A DNA stretch of 64,000 nucleotides, from NCBI RefSeq assembly GCF_900324485.2, contig NC_046650.1, positions 17,303,517 through 17,367,516 on the forward strand, in the 5' to 3' direction. A model generated the notes under the pieces. That model made no database searches. It saw nothing but the letters and a program-made list of their open reading frames with translations, and was not told where the DNA came from. Of the stretch, positions 51,801 through 61,400 are shown one piece after another; position 1 is the first letter of the stretch, and every line of letters starts with the position of its first letter. This DNA is from Mastacembelus armatus (lineage: Eukaryota > Chordata > Actinopteri > Synbranchiformes > Mastacembelidae). The position numbers were made by a program, and so were the translations under genes.

Positions 51801-53703
51801 AAAAAAGATTCTTGTCATGTTGCTTATGACAGTGATCAGAGCCACGTTAATCAAAGACAATGAGAGGGAGAAGATTGTTTTACTTCACAGCTCAACAGTA
51901 ACAGCAAACTCCTAGAATACTAGGAGTTAAATTCATAAGTAAAGAAACTGCCCTGTGGCTCTGATCCTCTGCCATACGTAGGTTTGTATTCAGAAGCAGT
52001 TTGTGTCCAGACCTGATCCTCCTCCTGGCGGACTCTCTCAGAGGCTGAATGGACAGTTTCGTAGTCAGGTGGAGGTCTTCCAGAATGATGGGTGTCTCCG
52101 GATATGACACGTCACAGAGCACAGCCGAGGCCAAAGCTGTGTTTGTTAAAAATGGTTCATGGAGGCTCAAAGTGACGCGGCCCAGTGGCCAAATGTCGCC
52201 TAGAGCTCCGGGCTCGTACCTGCAGAGAGTGGAAGACCAGAAGAGCAGGGTCAGTCTTTGGTGTTTCTCGCTCCATGCATCACTTTGCTGGTTTTGGTCT
52301 TTTCTTGTGATTTGTAGAAAAATGTAAAAATGTAAAAACACAAAATAAAATAAGGCTTTTACTAAATTTGGATCATGTGACAGTCAAGAATCAAAATGAG
52401 TCACTGATGTGTAAATGACAGGAACAATCCAATCTGCCTCAGATCTTATTTTCTGTTTTTAAGGTTTATGTCCTGTGTTCAGGGCTTCAGTGACTCGACT
52501 GACAGGAAACTAATCAGCAGTAGATATGCAAACAGAAATGCAAACTATTCTGCAGTTTCAGCTTCTCTAAATGAGATTTTTCAATATTTCTGAGACTTAA
52601 GATTCATCAAGAAATTGATCAGGAGATGAGTTTATCATGAAACAACCTTTTAACTGTGGTTTCATTTTACCAGGAGCTTTATCACATGTTGTGCTGTGGT
52701 TTGATGCTACCACTAGGGGTCGCCCTTCCTTTCCTCATGAAGACATTTGAGCCTCACGTAACAACAGAAAGTGTCTCTGTCCAACCTGGTCAGGTTGTTG
52801 GCGTGAACAGTGAGCTCCTCCAGCTGAGCGACTCCCCCCAGGTCTCCTCTCTTGAGCTCCTGCAGGGCTGGTCCTCCAAGCGCCAGTCTCCTCAGCCTGA
52901 CCAGGCCCTGAAACACTGCAGGGGAACCCAGGCCCCTGGTGGGGAAACAAGAGGCTGCATTGAAGGGCTACAAAGGACACGGACGTTTCTGCTCGGTTAC
53001 CTGTGAGCTCTTTACCTGTACGGGTTGTTGAGCAGGTTGAGCCTCTGCAGAGCTCCCAGTTTGCTGAACCATGTGTTCTCCAGAGCAGTCAGCTGATTGT
53101 CAGACAGATCCAGCTCCTCCAGGCTCCACAGAGAGTCGAAGGCCATCGGCTCGATCACAGATAACTGATTTCCTATAGGACAGTAACACCCCGACCTTAG
53201 ACACAGCTAAACATGGACGGGAAACCTGGGAAAGCTCGAGTCTGCTGGTGAAGCACATGCGTTAGGATCCAAACCACCTGGAGCTGCAGGCTGAGATTGT
53301 TTCCTGACTTTAACATTAATGAAACATCACATTTACAGGTCACACTTTATGTTTTGAGCTACTTCCTGTTTATAGTCAAGGCTAAATGTGTTAAATATGA
53401 TCTGCCATCTCTATAAATAAACTCAGCATCAGCGTTACCATGGAGACTCAGAGCCCTGAGTTGTGTGTGGCCCGTCAGGTCATTGTCAGTCACCGTGGTG
53501 ATGTTGTTGAAGGACAGGTCCAGAATCAGGGCGTGCTCCGTTACCGTGGGAACAACGGTGAACCCATGGTGGGAGCAGTCACAGGAGAGGTGCAGGTCAC
53601 AGCGGCTGCAGGAGGGTCTCTCTGCATCAGGGTCTGACCTCTGACCTCGGCACAGGGAGGCGAGGAAGAGGAGGGTGAAGTAAAGGCCACTGTGCTGTAT
53701 CAT
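48880..53703 (-). CDS. tlr2: Toll-like receptor 2
   Basis: Cell-surface pattern receptor for bacterial lipopeptides, signalling through MyD88. Eleven coding exons (minus): 53703-53439, 53172-53016, 52935-52786, 52219-52013, 51755-51633, 51387-51237, 50923-50759, 50689-50489, 50414-50274, 50193-49685, 49288-48880; total 825 aa in frame. Signal peptide MIQHSGLYFTLLFLASL follows an AG acceptor about 20 bases upstream. Leucine-rich repeats run through exons 1-9 (LDLSDNQLTALENTWF, YLDLSDNLLTDLTL). The C-terminal cap has FVCSCEF. The transmembrane segment is VLFVSVCCGVGLFVGIVLFI. The TIR domain has box 1 YDAFVSYSE, box 2 LCLHKRDFLPG with the BB-loop proline, and box 3 FWRSL. The TIR is split by an intron that uses a GC donor (CCAAG|GCAAGT). 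Multi-exon tlr2 is known in flatfish. Confidence 0.93.
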
Positions 53704-55680
53704 GGTGGGGAAACGTAAGACGTAGACCTGGATGGAAACAGGGAAGGACACGGTCAGTGGAGCTGCAGCTCCGGTTTCACCTGCTGCCTTTATCTCATGT
53801 TGTGTTTCCTCTATTGTCTGATCAACACGTGTCCTATCACCTCAGATATATTTCTGTTACAGAAGGCCCACTGTCATCCACTGACTCAGACCTGAGGTGA
53901 ACAGACCAACCCAGATCTGGGCCACCTGCATATGCGGTCCTAGGGTCCTAGATCTGATTCCATCAGATCAGAATGCACGTGGTTGTTTTAACGTTTCCCT
54001 GCCCTGCACATATCGCCTGGAAGGAACTTATGGGAACCCAGCAGCTTTGGGGGAAACTGTGCACAAATGACATTGTTGTTCTTCACATTTCAGGTCAGTC
54101 TGTGCATGGAGGCAGTTTAGGAGCTCAGGGGGTTCAGACCTGAGCCTGGTACATGTCCCTGACACACAACAGACTCACACACAGCAGATCTGATGGAGGT
54201 TCAGTTCTGGGATGTGGACACAGCCTGAGTGAACTGAGTCTTTAAGCAGCAAAGACAGAAGAAGAGTGGAAGAAAACAGGAAGTGGGATCTGTTAAAACA
54301 GGAACGTTTCCCAGAAGCTTCACAAACAGCACGAGTTTCCCAAACTGCCTGAGTCAACAAGAGGAGGAATTTACTTTCTCCTGCACTGAAGGTTTCATTA
54401 TTCATACACACATATACACTTTCCACACACATTCATCTGATTTCAGTTCATTTGCTGCTGGAACAGGAACTGACCTAGAAATGATCTGTCTTTGGTTTAT
54501 AATGTCGCTGAGCTCTGACATCAAATATCACACAGCACACAGTCGTATGTGGACGGATGAAGCTGAACATTTGCATCAAATGTAGTTTTTCTGCTTCATC
54601 ATTACATGGTAGAATCATCCATTACTAAACTTGTTGCTGAAACTGGACTTAATCTAGTTTAGACTTTGGAAACCAAGTTAGCATTCAGTCTGTGTAACAG
54701 GTCCCATTGTAACGAGCATCTCCTTTGTCCTTTCTCTGTTAGTCTGACGCCTAAAAATGAATGAAAACCTGCAGGTTCGTCATCTACCTGGTCTCTGCCG
54801 AGCTGATTCCTGAGAATGGCTGGAGGACGAGAGTCCAAGAGCGAGTGGAGGACCGTGCACAGGAAGTCAGAGCTAAGAGGGTACACAGCTCCAGCCAACT
54901 GTGAAAAGAGGTAGTGAGCATGAAAATTAACTTTCGGGAGGAAACCTGTGACTGTGTTTGTGGTTGGAATATAAATAAGCACAGGAAGTTCATGTCTTTT
55001 TTAGACTTGTTAGATAATTAGGTTCGTGTCACTTCACCACTCTGATATTTGAGAAATGTATAGTTTAATATTTGTTGGGAGGAAAGCTGATTGTTCTGTC
55101 TTGTTCTAACTGGTCTGGACTTCTATGTGGTTTCAGAGCAGTAACTGCTGTATTTTAGAGCAGCAAAATGACATATAGACTCTGGTCACGAGTGAAATAC
55201 TTGGAAATAAACTGCAAATATGACTTTGAAGTACCTCAGCTGTTTCTGGGTGTACCTAATAAACTGGCATCTCAGTGCATGTATGCAGCTGCGTGTGTTC
55301 GAGCTGCAGGAGAAGATGGAGGTAAATGTAGTGAACGTCAGACACGATCAGCTTCTAACACCAGACTCCGTCTCAGACCTGCAAGTGTAACGTTGCTGTT
55401 GGGCAGAAAGATGATTGATTATCGAGCTGTGCAGCTTTTTCCTCACATGGGTGTGATATCAGCTTTCAGTTCATTGTTTCTGTTCTCATTGTGTCAGACT
55501 GTGTTGGCTGTTTGTGCCGTCTGCTTCTCACTTTCAACACAAACGTGAACAAACAGTTCGGCCGTTTTCTGAAGCTGCTCTTGTGTTACGGCCTCGTGTT
55601 GTGTAACTGTGGGTGTCGCACGTCATCCAGCGTGACGGCAGGCAGCTGGTCAAAAGGCTACTGGGAATAAAACCCAGTAG
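53704..55680. other. tlr2 upstream region
   Basis: On the minus strand an acceptor (TTTCCATCCAG) at 53,728 implies at least one further 5' non-coding exon upstream. None could be placed with confidence. No other gene was recognised. Confidence 0.5.
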
Positions 55681-55689
55681 TCAATTTAT

Positions 55690-56160
55690 TAGGTACACCA
55701 GCTCACGGCTGTTCATTCATCAGTTGTGCTGCAGATGAAATAATAAAAGCACCTGCTGGTAGAAACGTGACCAAACTCCGAGTCACTGTCAGATCCTTTA
55801 CTGCAGTAAAAACAACAGTACCACACTGTGAAAATACTCCACTACAAGTAGGAATCCTGCATTCAGTCCCACTTAAGTAAAAGAGTCTAAGTAGTATTAG
55901 CAAAATGTAATTAAAGTGTCAAAGTAAAAGTACTAATTCTGCAGAAAACTGGCCCCTGTCACTGTTTTACTGTTATATCTGATGAATATTAGCATCAGCA
56001 TTAATGTACATGTTGAACTTTACTGCAGTAGTGGGCCTAGTTTGAAGTACTTTATAAACTGTGGAGAACTTCATTTGCAGCAGTGCATCATGTTCTACAA
56101 CTTCTCATGTTTGAAGTTTTTACTGGACAGAAAAACTGTCACTGGAAAAGTAACTGCAGC
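55690..56160 (+). repeat. Common teleost interspersed repeat
   Basis: The text CTTTACTGCAGTAAAAACAA, ATACTCCACTACAAGTAGGA, CACTTAAGTAAAAGAGTC and ACTAATTCTGCAGAAAACTGGC is a degraded copy of a repeat found across many fish genomes. It is probably a non-autonomous DNA transposon. It merges on the right into a 40-bp minisatellite. Confidence 0.7.
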
Positions 56161-56165
56161 TGCCA

Positions 56166-56525
56166 GACACATGGAGTGTAGTAAAAAGTACTACATCTGT
56201 CTCTGGACACATGGAGTGTAGTAAAAAGTACTATATCTGTCTCTGGGCACGTGAAGTGTAGTAAAAAGTACTGTATCTGTCTCTGGACACATGGAGGGTA
56301 GTAAAAAGTACTGTATCTGTCTCTGGACACATGGAGGGTAGTAAAAAGTACTATATCTGTCTCTGGGCACATGAAGTGTAGTAAAAAGTACTATATCTGT
56401 CTCTGGACACATGGAGTGTAGTAAAAAGTACTATATCTGTCTCTGGACACATGGAGTGTAGTAAAAAGTACTATATCTGTCTCTGGACACATGGAGTGTA
56501 GTAAAAAGTACTACATCTGCTTCTA
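56166..56525 (+). repeat. Minisatellite, nine units of 40 bp
   Basis: The unit reads ACACATGGAGTGTAGTAAAA then AGTACTATATCTGTCTCTGG. Nine copies run without length change, differing at a few positions (GTGAAGTG, GAGGGTAG, CTACATC or CTGTATC). The GTAGTAAAAAGTACT core resembles the end of the adjoining interspersed repeat, from which the array probably grew. Confidence 0.93.
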
Positions 56526-56529
56526 GGGT

Positions 56530-57200
56530 CAGGGTCTGGTGTTTTCTGCTTTCTGTGATGGACTTTTATTTTGGTTTCCATGTTACTTCCTGCCTGGTCA
56601 TGTTTTCAGGTAGTTTGACGTTCTAGGTTCCTGATTAGTTGCACCTGTGTTCTATTAGCTGCTCCAGACCATTCCTGCCTCAGTTGCTTCTCCTGTGTTT
56701 GGTGTGAAAAATAAAGACCTTGGTCATCTGGACTTGGGCAAAGTACAGGTACCTCAGTGTCAGAGTCATGTAGTGATGGTTTCCAGTACATCCTTTAAGA
56801 GCAGCAGAGTAGAGTTAACCCAGGAACCAGGCCTTCAGGTTAGTGTCATATGAGACAATGAGACAGAAAAGGAGACGTGGAGTCCGAGCCACTAACCCAG
56901 ATTTACACAATACCAGGCTGGATCAGAAAGCAGCTTCACATGAGACGTGTTTTCTGTGTTTCTGTGAACATGAACGCGATAAGGAGCTGGAACAGTAGAA
57001 GGTGCAGGCAGATCAGATAAGACACAATGTGAACAATCAGATGAAGATGAAACCTAAAACTGTCTGTGACAACAATAGACCCAGAGTAAGGTTTTTCAGC
57101 GGCCTGGGTTCTCCAGTAAATTCAGATGGAAATGTCGATCTGCTGAAAAAAGCCTTTGTGCAGTTGTGGGAAGTGACGTAAAGACTCAGAGGAGCTGGGC
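56530..57200. other. Spacer before the lectin-like gene
   Basis: No gene seen. It contains AAAATAAAGACC near 56708 and other unremarkable sequence. Confidence 0.45.
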
Positions 57201-57258
57201 AGGATAAAAGGCAGCGGAGCAGCAGAGTAGCCCATCACACCAGCTGACCTTGGATCAC
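57201..57258 (+). promoter_or_regulatory. TATA box and 5' non-coding exon of the lectin-like gene
   Basis: GGATAAAAGG at 57202-57211 is followed by an exon ending CTTGGATCAC at 57258 before GTGAGTGG. The acceptor GTGACTTCAG lies at 57730, about 50 bases before the start codon. Confidence 0.6.
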
Positions 57259-57779
57259 GTGAGTGGACTGTAGACTTCCTCTGAAGATGATTCTCTTTAC
57301 TGGTTTTATTGGCTGTAGTTGTCATGTCAGTCCAGTCTAATAAAAATAGGGTTTATATGATAATTAGTTTTCTATTGATGGAAGAATTTAGATTTTTATG
57401 TCATTTCAATCCTTTTTTATCTTAAAAATATTAAATGTGTTAGTCCTGTGTTTTCAGAGGTGTTACTAATAAATACTCTGAAATATTCAGCAGTATTAGT
57501 ACTTTACCTGAGTATTTCCATGTTGTACTACTTCATCCTTGGACTTCACTATATGTGAGAGTCAAACCTTGGACCTTTTCCTGCTCTACATTTATCTGAT
57601 AACTTTAGCTCCTTTTTCAGGATCAGATGGATCCAACAAAATCCAGACTGATCATCAAACTTTTCAGTCTGGATTAACTTTGCAGGGGGTCCCTAATAAA
57701 GTGCTCACTTCTTTGCTCCTGTGACTTCAGGCCCAGCTGCTTCTTCTTCATCATCATCATCATCACCACCACCTCCAAC

Positions 57780-59668
57780 ATGAAGGTGCTCAGTGGGTGC
57801 CTCACACTCTGCACCCTCCTGGCCCTGAGCCGAGCCTACCCGGTCAACACCAGCTCCCCCCACCGAGTGGTGCAATGCGAGTACGAGAGGGAGCACTGCC
57901 AACACCTGATCGGGGAGTACTGCCCTCAGTGTGACGACAGCGGCAACTACATCCGGCAGCAGTGCTCATGGTCCACCGGGTACTGCTGGTGCGTCGACGT
58001 CATCAGCGGGCAGGAGATACCCCACACCAGAACCTCGCCGGGGTCCCATCCTGTGGACTGTGGTGAGCGTGAGCGTGTTGGACAGTGCTTCAATATAATG
58101 TTCTTTACTTGAAGTTTTGCAGTATTTCCAAATGTACTTTTTACTTTACAGGTAAATATTTACGTAGTTATATAGTTTAGTTACTTTTAGCTGCCACAGT
58201 AAAATGCTGCTCACACCTTTTAAATGCATCAGTAATAATGACCTTTATTTTCATACTGGAGCTTCATCATTAACAATGATCTGTTTGCACTGTAGAATAT
58301 TAATTATTGTTAAACTAACAGCTGCACAGGAACATCAGGACTTAACTTAGACTTCAAGGTCAAATAGAGTTTGGCTCCGTGTGGAGAAGAACATCTCAGG
58401 CTGGTGTTTGCTCAGTAAAATGTCTGAAACTTATTTTGCAGACAGTGACTTCTACTGCCCCCACGGCTGGAGCAGCTTCAGGAAAAGATGTTTCATATTC
58501 AACGAAACCCCGAAGACGTGGCTCGAAGCTGAGGTGAGGACTGGTGGAGGGATGGAAATGTGCATCCAGTCCTGTTCCGATAAATGACATGTGAAACCTG
58601 CTCTTCCCTGGTTCCTCCCAGATTTACTGCCAGTTCGACGGGGGCAACCTGGCGTCGATCCACAGCTACGAGGAGAATCACTTCGTCATGTCCTTGACCA
58701 GAGGATACACCCAGACCTTCCCTGAAACCTGGATCGGTGCCTCAGACGCCATCCATGTATGAAACCCTTCTCATGTACTATCCCCAGTTTCACCTATTAT
58801 TAAAATCTTACTGTAGTTTATTCTCACATCACATTTCCTCCTCATCACACTGAGCATTGACACATTTGGTTCAAGTCTTAAAGGAGGAGGATGTTGTGTC
58901 AGTGAAGCTTTACAGTGTTGACACTAATAATAAATATGATAAATCCTATGGGAGTGTAGGTCAAACTAACTGATCATATCTGAGCAGCAGCTGGATGAAC
59001 TATTCCAGGTTTTAGCTGCTTCTCCCTGTTTAGTCCTGACTCTGGGCACGAGCAGAAGGCCTGTCCCTGATGTTCTCAGAGTCCAAGATGGTTCATATGG
59101 CAGCAACATGTCAGAGATGTTCTGTGGTGCTGAGCCATGAAGAGACTTATACACAAGCAGTGCTGTTTTAGAGTCTGTTCTCTGAGAGACAGGAAGCCAG
59201 TGCAGAGATCTGAGAACAGGAGTAATGTGGTTGTACTTCCTGGTTCTAGTCATGACCTGAGCAGCAGCGTTCTGAATGTACTGCAGCTGCCTTACAGCTC
59301 GTTTTGAGAGCCCTGTGAACAGTTACAGTAATCTAACCTGCTGGAGATAAAAGCATGGATGAGTCTCTCCAAGTCTGGTTTAGACATGATCTCTTTGATT
59401 CTGACAATGTTTTTGAGATGGTAAAATGCTGATGATGTTATTGATTTAATGTGGCTTTAATTTCTAACCTGATATTTAGATTTTATAGAAAGAGACTCGA
59501 GGTGACTGCTGACACTTTAATTGTGTGTGTGTGTCCGTCTGTAGCCGGGGTACTGGATGTGGACTGACGGCTCCAAGTTTTACTATAAAAACTGGTACAA
59601 CGATGACGGTGATGACGGCGATGAGACAGACGACAACTGCCTGAAGATGAATTACAAACGTAATGAAG

Positions 59669-59709
<41 letters not shown>

Positions 59710-59847
59710 GAGAAGCAGCTGCTGTGCATGTTTTCATGTTTACACCCTGAGATCCTTAGTGTGTTTGTGTTTGGTTTCACAGATGAACTGAAGTGGTTCT
59801 ACGCCTCCTGCAACTCCACCCTGCCCTTTGTTTGTTCCAAGAACTGA
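57780..59847 (+). CDS. Secreted thyroglobulin type-1 / C-type lectin fusion protein
   Basis: Exons 57780-58062, 58442-58533, 58622-58756, 59545-59659, 59783-59847 give 229 aa. Signal peptide MKVLSGCLTLCTLLALSRA. Residues about 30-95 form one thyroglobulin type-1 domain with the marks YCPQCDDSGNY, RQQCSWSTGYCWCVD and a final C. The rest is a C-type lectin domain: FYCPHGWSSFRKRCF, WLEAEIYCQFDGGNLASI, ETWIGASD, YWMWTDGS, WFYASCNSTLPFVC, with six cysteines. The usual EPN/QPD calcium-sugar motif is not seen; that loop is an acidic run (DDGDDGDETDD). Thyroglobulin type-1 domains often inhibit cysteine proteases. The joined function is unknown. AATAAA lies at 60005. The third intron holds a LINE fragment. 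Confidence 0.85.
58955..59485 (-). mobile_element. L2/CR1-like LINE fragment, 3' part
   Basis: On the minus strand the frame 59253-58966 has HITPVLRSLHWLPVSQRTDS and KTALLVYKSLHGSAPQNISD, the C-terminal part of a LINE reverse transcriptase. It overlaps in sequence with the copy at 5470-6330 (CTTCCTGG..CTAGTCA..GACCTGAGCA). It lies in the third intron of the lectin-like gene and is truncated. Confidence 0.85.
59669..59704 (+). repeat. (AC)n microsatellite next to a splice donor
   Basis: An uninterrupted AC run starts ten bases inside the intron after the GTAATG donor of exon 4 of the lectin-like gene. Confidence 0.9.
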
Positions 59848-61020
59848 CCTCTGACCTGACAGTGAAAAAGCTGCACATGCTGTTTCCTGTCTTCTTTGGT
59901 TAATCATAGCTTTTTAGAGGGCCACACTTAGGCCGACATGATTCCCTTTCATACGATGTAAATACAGTCAAGCTTCCAGAACCATAGTTAGAAAATGAAG
60001 CTGTCAATAAAAAGCTGCATTTAACTGTGATGGTTTATGTGATGCATAACACACAAAGCACTAATGGTACAGGTAGATACTGTGTCTTTTCAAAGATTCA
60101 TATTTCATATTCTGTATTTCATTTGGCAGGTCTGTTGCTGTGCACTGACCTGGTTAGCACTGTTAACCCAAACATGCACAGTCTGTGAACTGTTGTTTCC
60201 CATGTGAGGCCTGAGGTGCCCGTCTTCTAAAAAAAGCCCTTAGGTTCCCCTCCACATCTGTCCTGCTGTGGTCTCAGATTATTGATTGGAGCACAAAGCC
60301 TGATATGTTTGTGTGCTGAGGCCTGTGCTTTCATAATGCACCCCTTTGGACTCAAACAGCAGCAGCTGATTTCCCCACAGTGACGCCCTCGCAGCCACAA
60401 AAAGCTGTGACTGGACAGAAATGTAGACACGGTATGTTCAAAGGAACATCATAAGTCAAGTAAAAAGTCTCCTAAACATCCCATCATAAGTAAAAACCTT
60501 CAGTCAATCATAACCTGAAGATCATTTTGGTGAAACCTGAGCTGAACTCACTGCTCAGACTAAAAAAGACCTAATAATTATCAGACCAGTGCAGATTTTG
60601 GTGTAAACCAGAGTAACAAGCTGTGAAAGTTACTGTCATCCAGGACAAAACAGAAGGTTGGACTCATTTCCCATCAGGACCCCCTGTCTGCACCGCCAGG
60701 AAGGAAACTGTGAGTCATCAGGGTTGATTAGGATTGATCTGTAAATTTAACCTGTGGAACATAAAGTTCCTCAGGTGGCAGAGTGAAATACTGAATCATC
60801 AGTCTGTGGACGCCAGCACTGGCCTGAAAACACTGAGGACTGCCTGCACAGGTGATCGGTAAACTCTGAGTAATCGGTAAACTCTGAGTGATCAGTAAAC
60901 TCTTTGGCTCTTTTGTTTTTCCACAAACAGATCAAATGTGACTCAGGCTGGAAAAACTGTCCCTGCAGTTATTGACCAGTGGGGGCAGGTCACTGGGACT
61001 GGGAGCAGAGGTCCAGCCAC
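59848..61020. other. 3' flank of the lectin-like gene and upstream region of the next gene
   Basis: The poly(A) signal of the lectin-like gene lies at about 60005. A short direct repeat (TCGGTAAACTCTGAGTAA / TCGGTAAACTCTGAGTGA) lies near 60856-60890. No gene recognised. Confidence 0.5.
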
Positions 61021-61100
61021 AGAGGATAAATAGCAGGTCCCATCAGGCTTCAGGAACAGAGAACAGAGCGGAGCCACACTGACGACACTTTGACACAAGC

Positions 61101-61353
61101 ATGAAGACGCTGTTGTTACTGTATCTGTGCGCATCTGTCGCCTGGGGTCAGGGGAACCTGGACTATGATGAAGACGTGGTGAGTGTTTTGGACTGTGCTC
61201 ATTTAATAAAATGATTAAATCATAGAAATGAATGAATGTTTCAGTTTCAATACAGGCATGTAAAAGAATAGAGGATTTGTGTGTTCAAAAATATTAACAG
61301 TTCTATCTCTTACACCACAGGAGCCCACAAACACACCAGCTGACACCGGAACA
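61101..61353 (+). CDS. Unidentified secreted protein, first two coding exons
   Basis: GATAAATAG near 61025 is a TATA-like element about 75 bases upstream of the ATG. Exon 1 (61101-61178) encodes 26 residues: signal peptide MKTLLLLYLCASVAWGQ followed by GNLDYDEDV. Exon 2 (61321-61353) is only 33 nt (EPTNTPADTGT) and ends at GTACGT. Both exons are phase 0. Short acidic and Thr/Pro exons after a signal peptide recall extracellular matrix proteins such as small proteoglycans or microfibril-associated proteins, but the diagnostic part lies beyond the window. The next intron is expanded by tandem repeats. Confidence 0.65.
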
Positions 61354-61400
61354 GTACGTAGACCTGCTGTGTTTGTCGTCAGACTGCATTTCTTTACATG

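Noticed and set aside
54659-54993. Possible upstream coding exon of tlr2 on the minus strand
   Set aside because: The tlr2 start with signal peptide is at 53703; the frame here has no domain and could at most be 5' UTR, which I cannot support.
56139-56412. Repetitive frames with MCPETDIVLFTTLHV units
   Set aside because: Translation of the 40-bp minisatellite.
56166-56525. CRISPR-like array
   Set aside because: There are no unique spacers between repeats; it is a head-to-tail minisatellite in a vertebrate genome.
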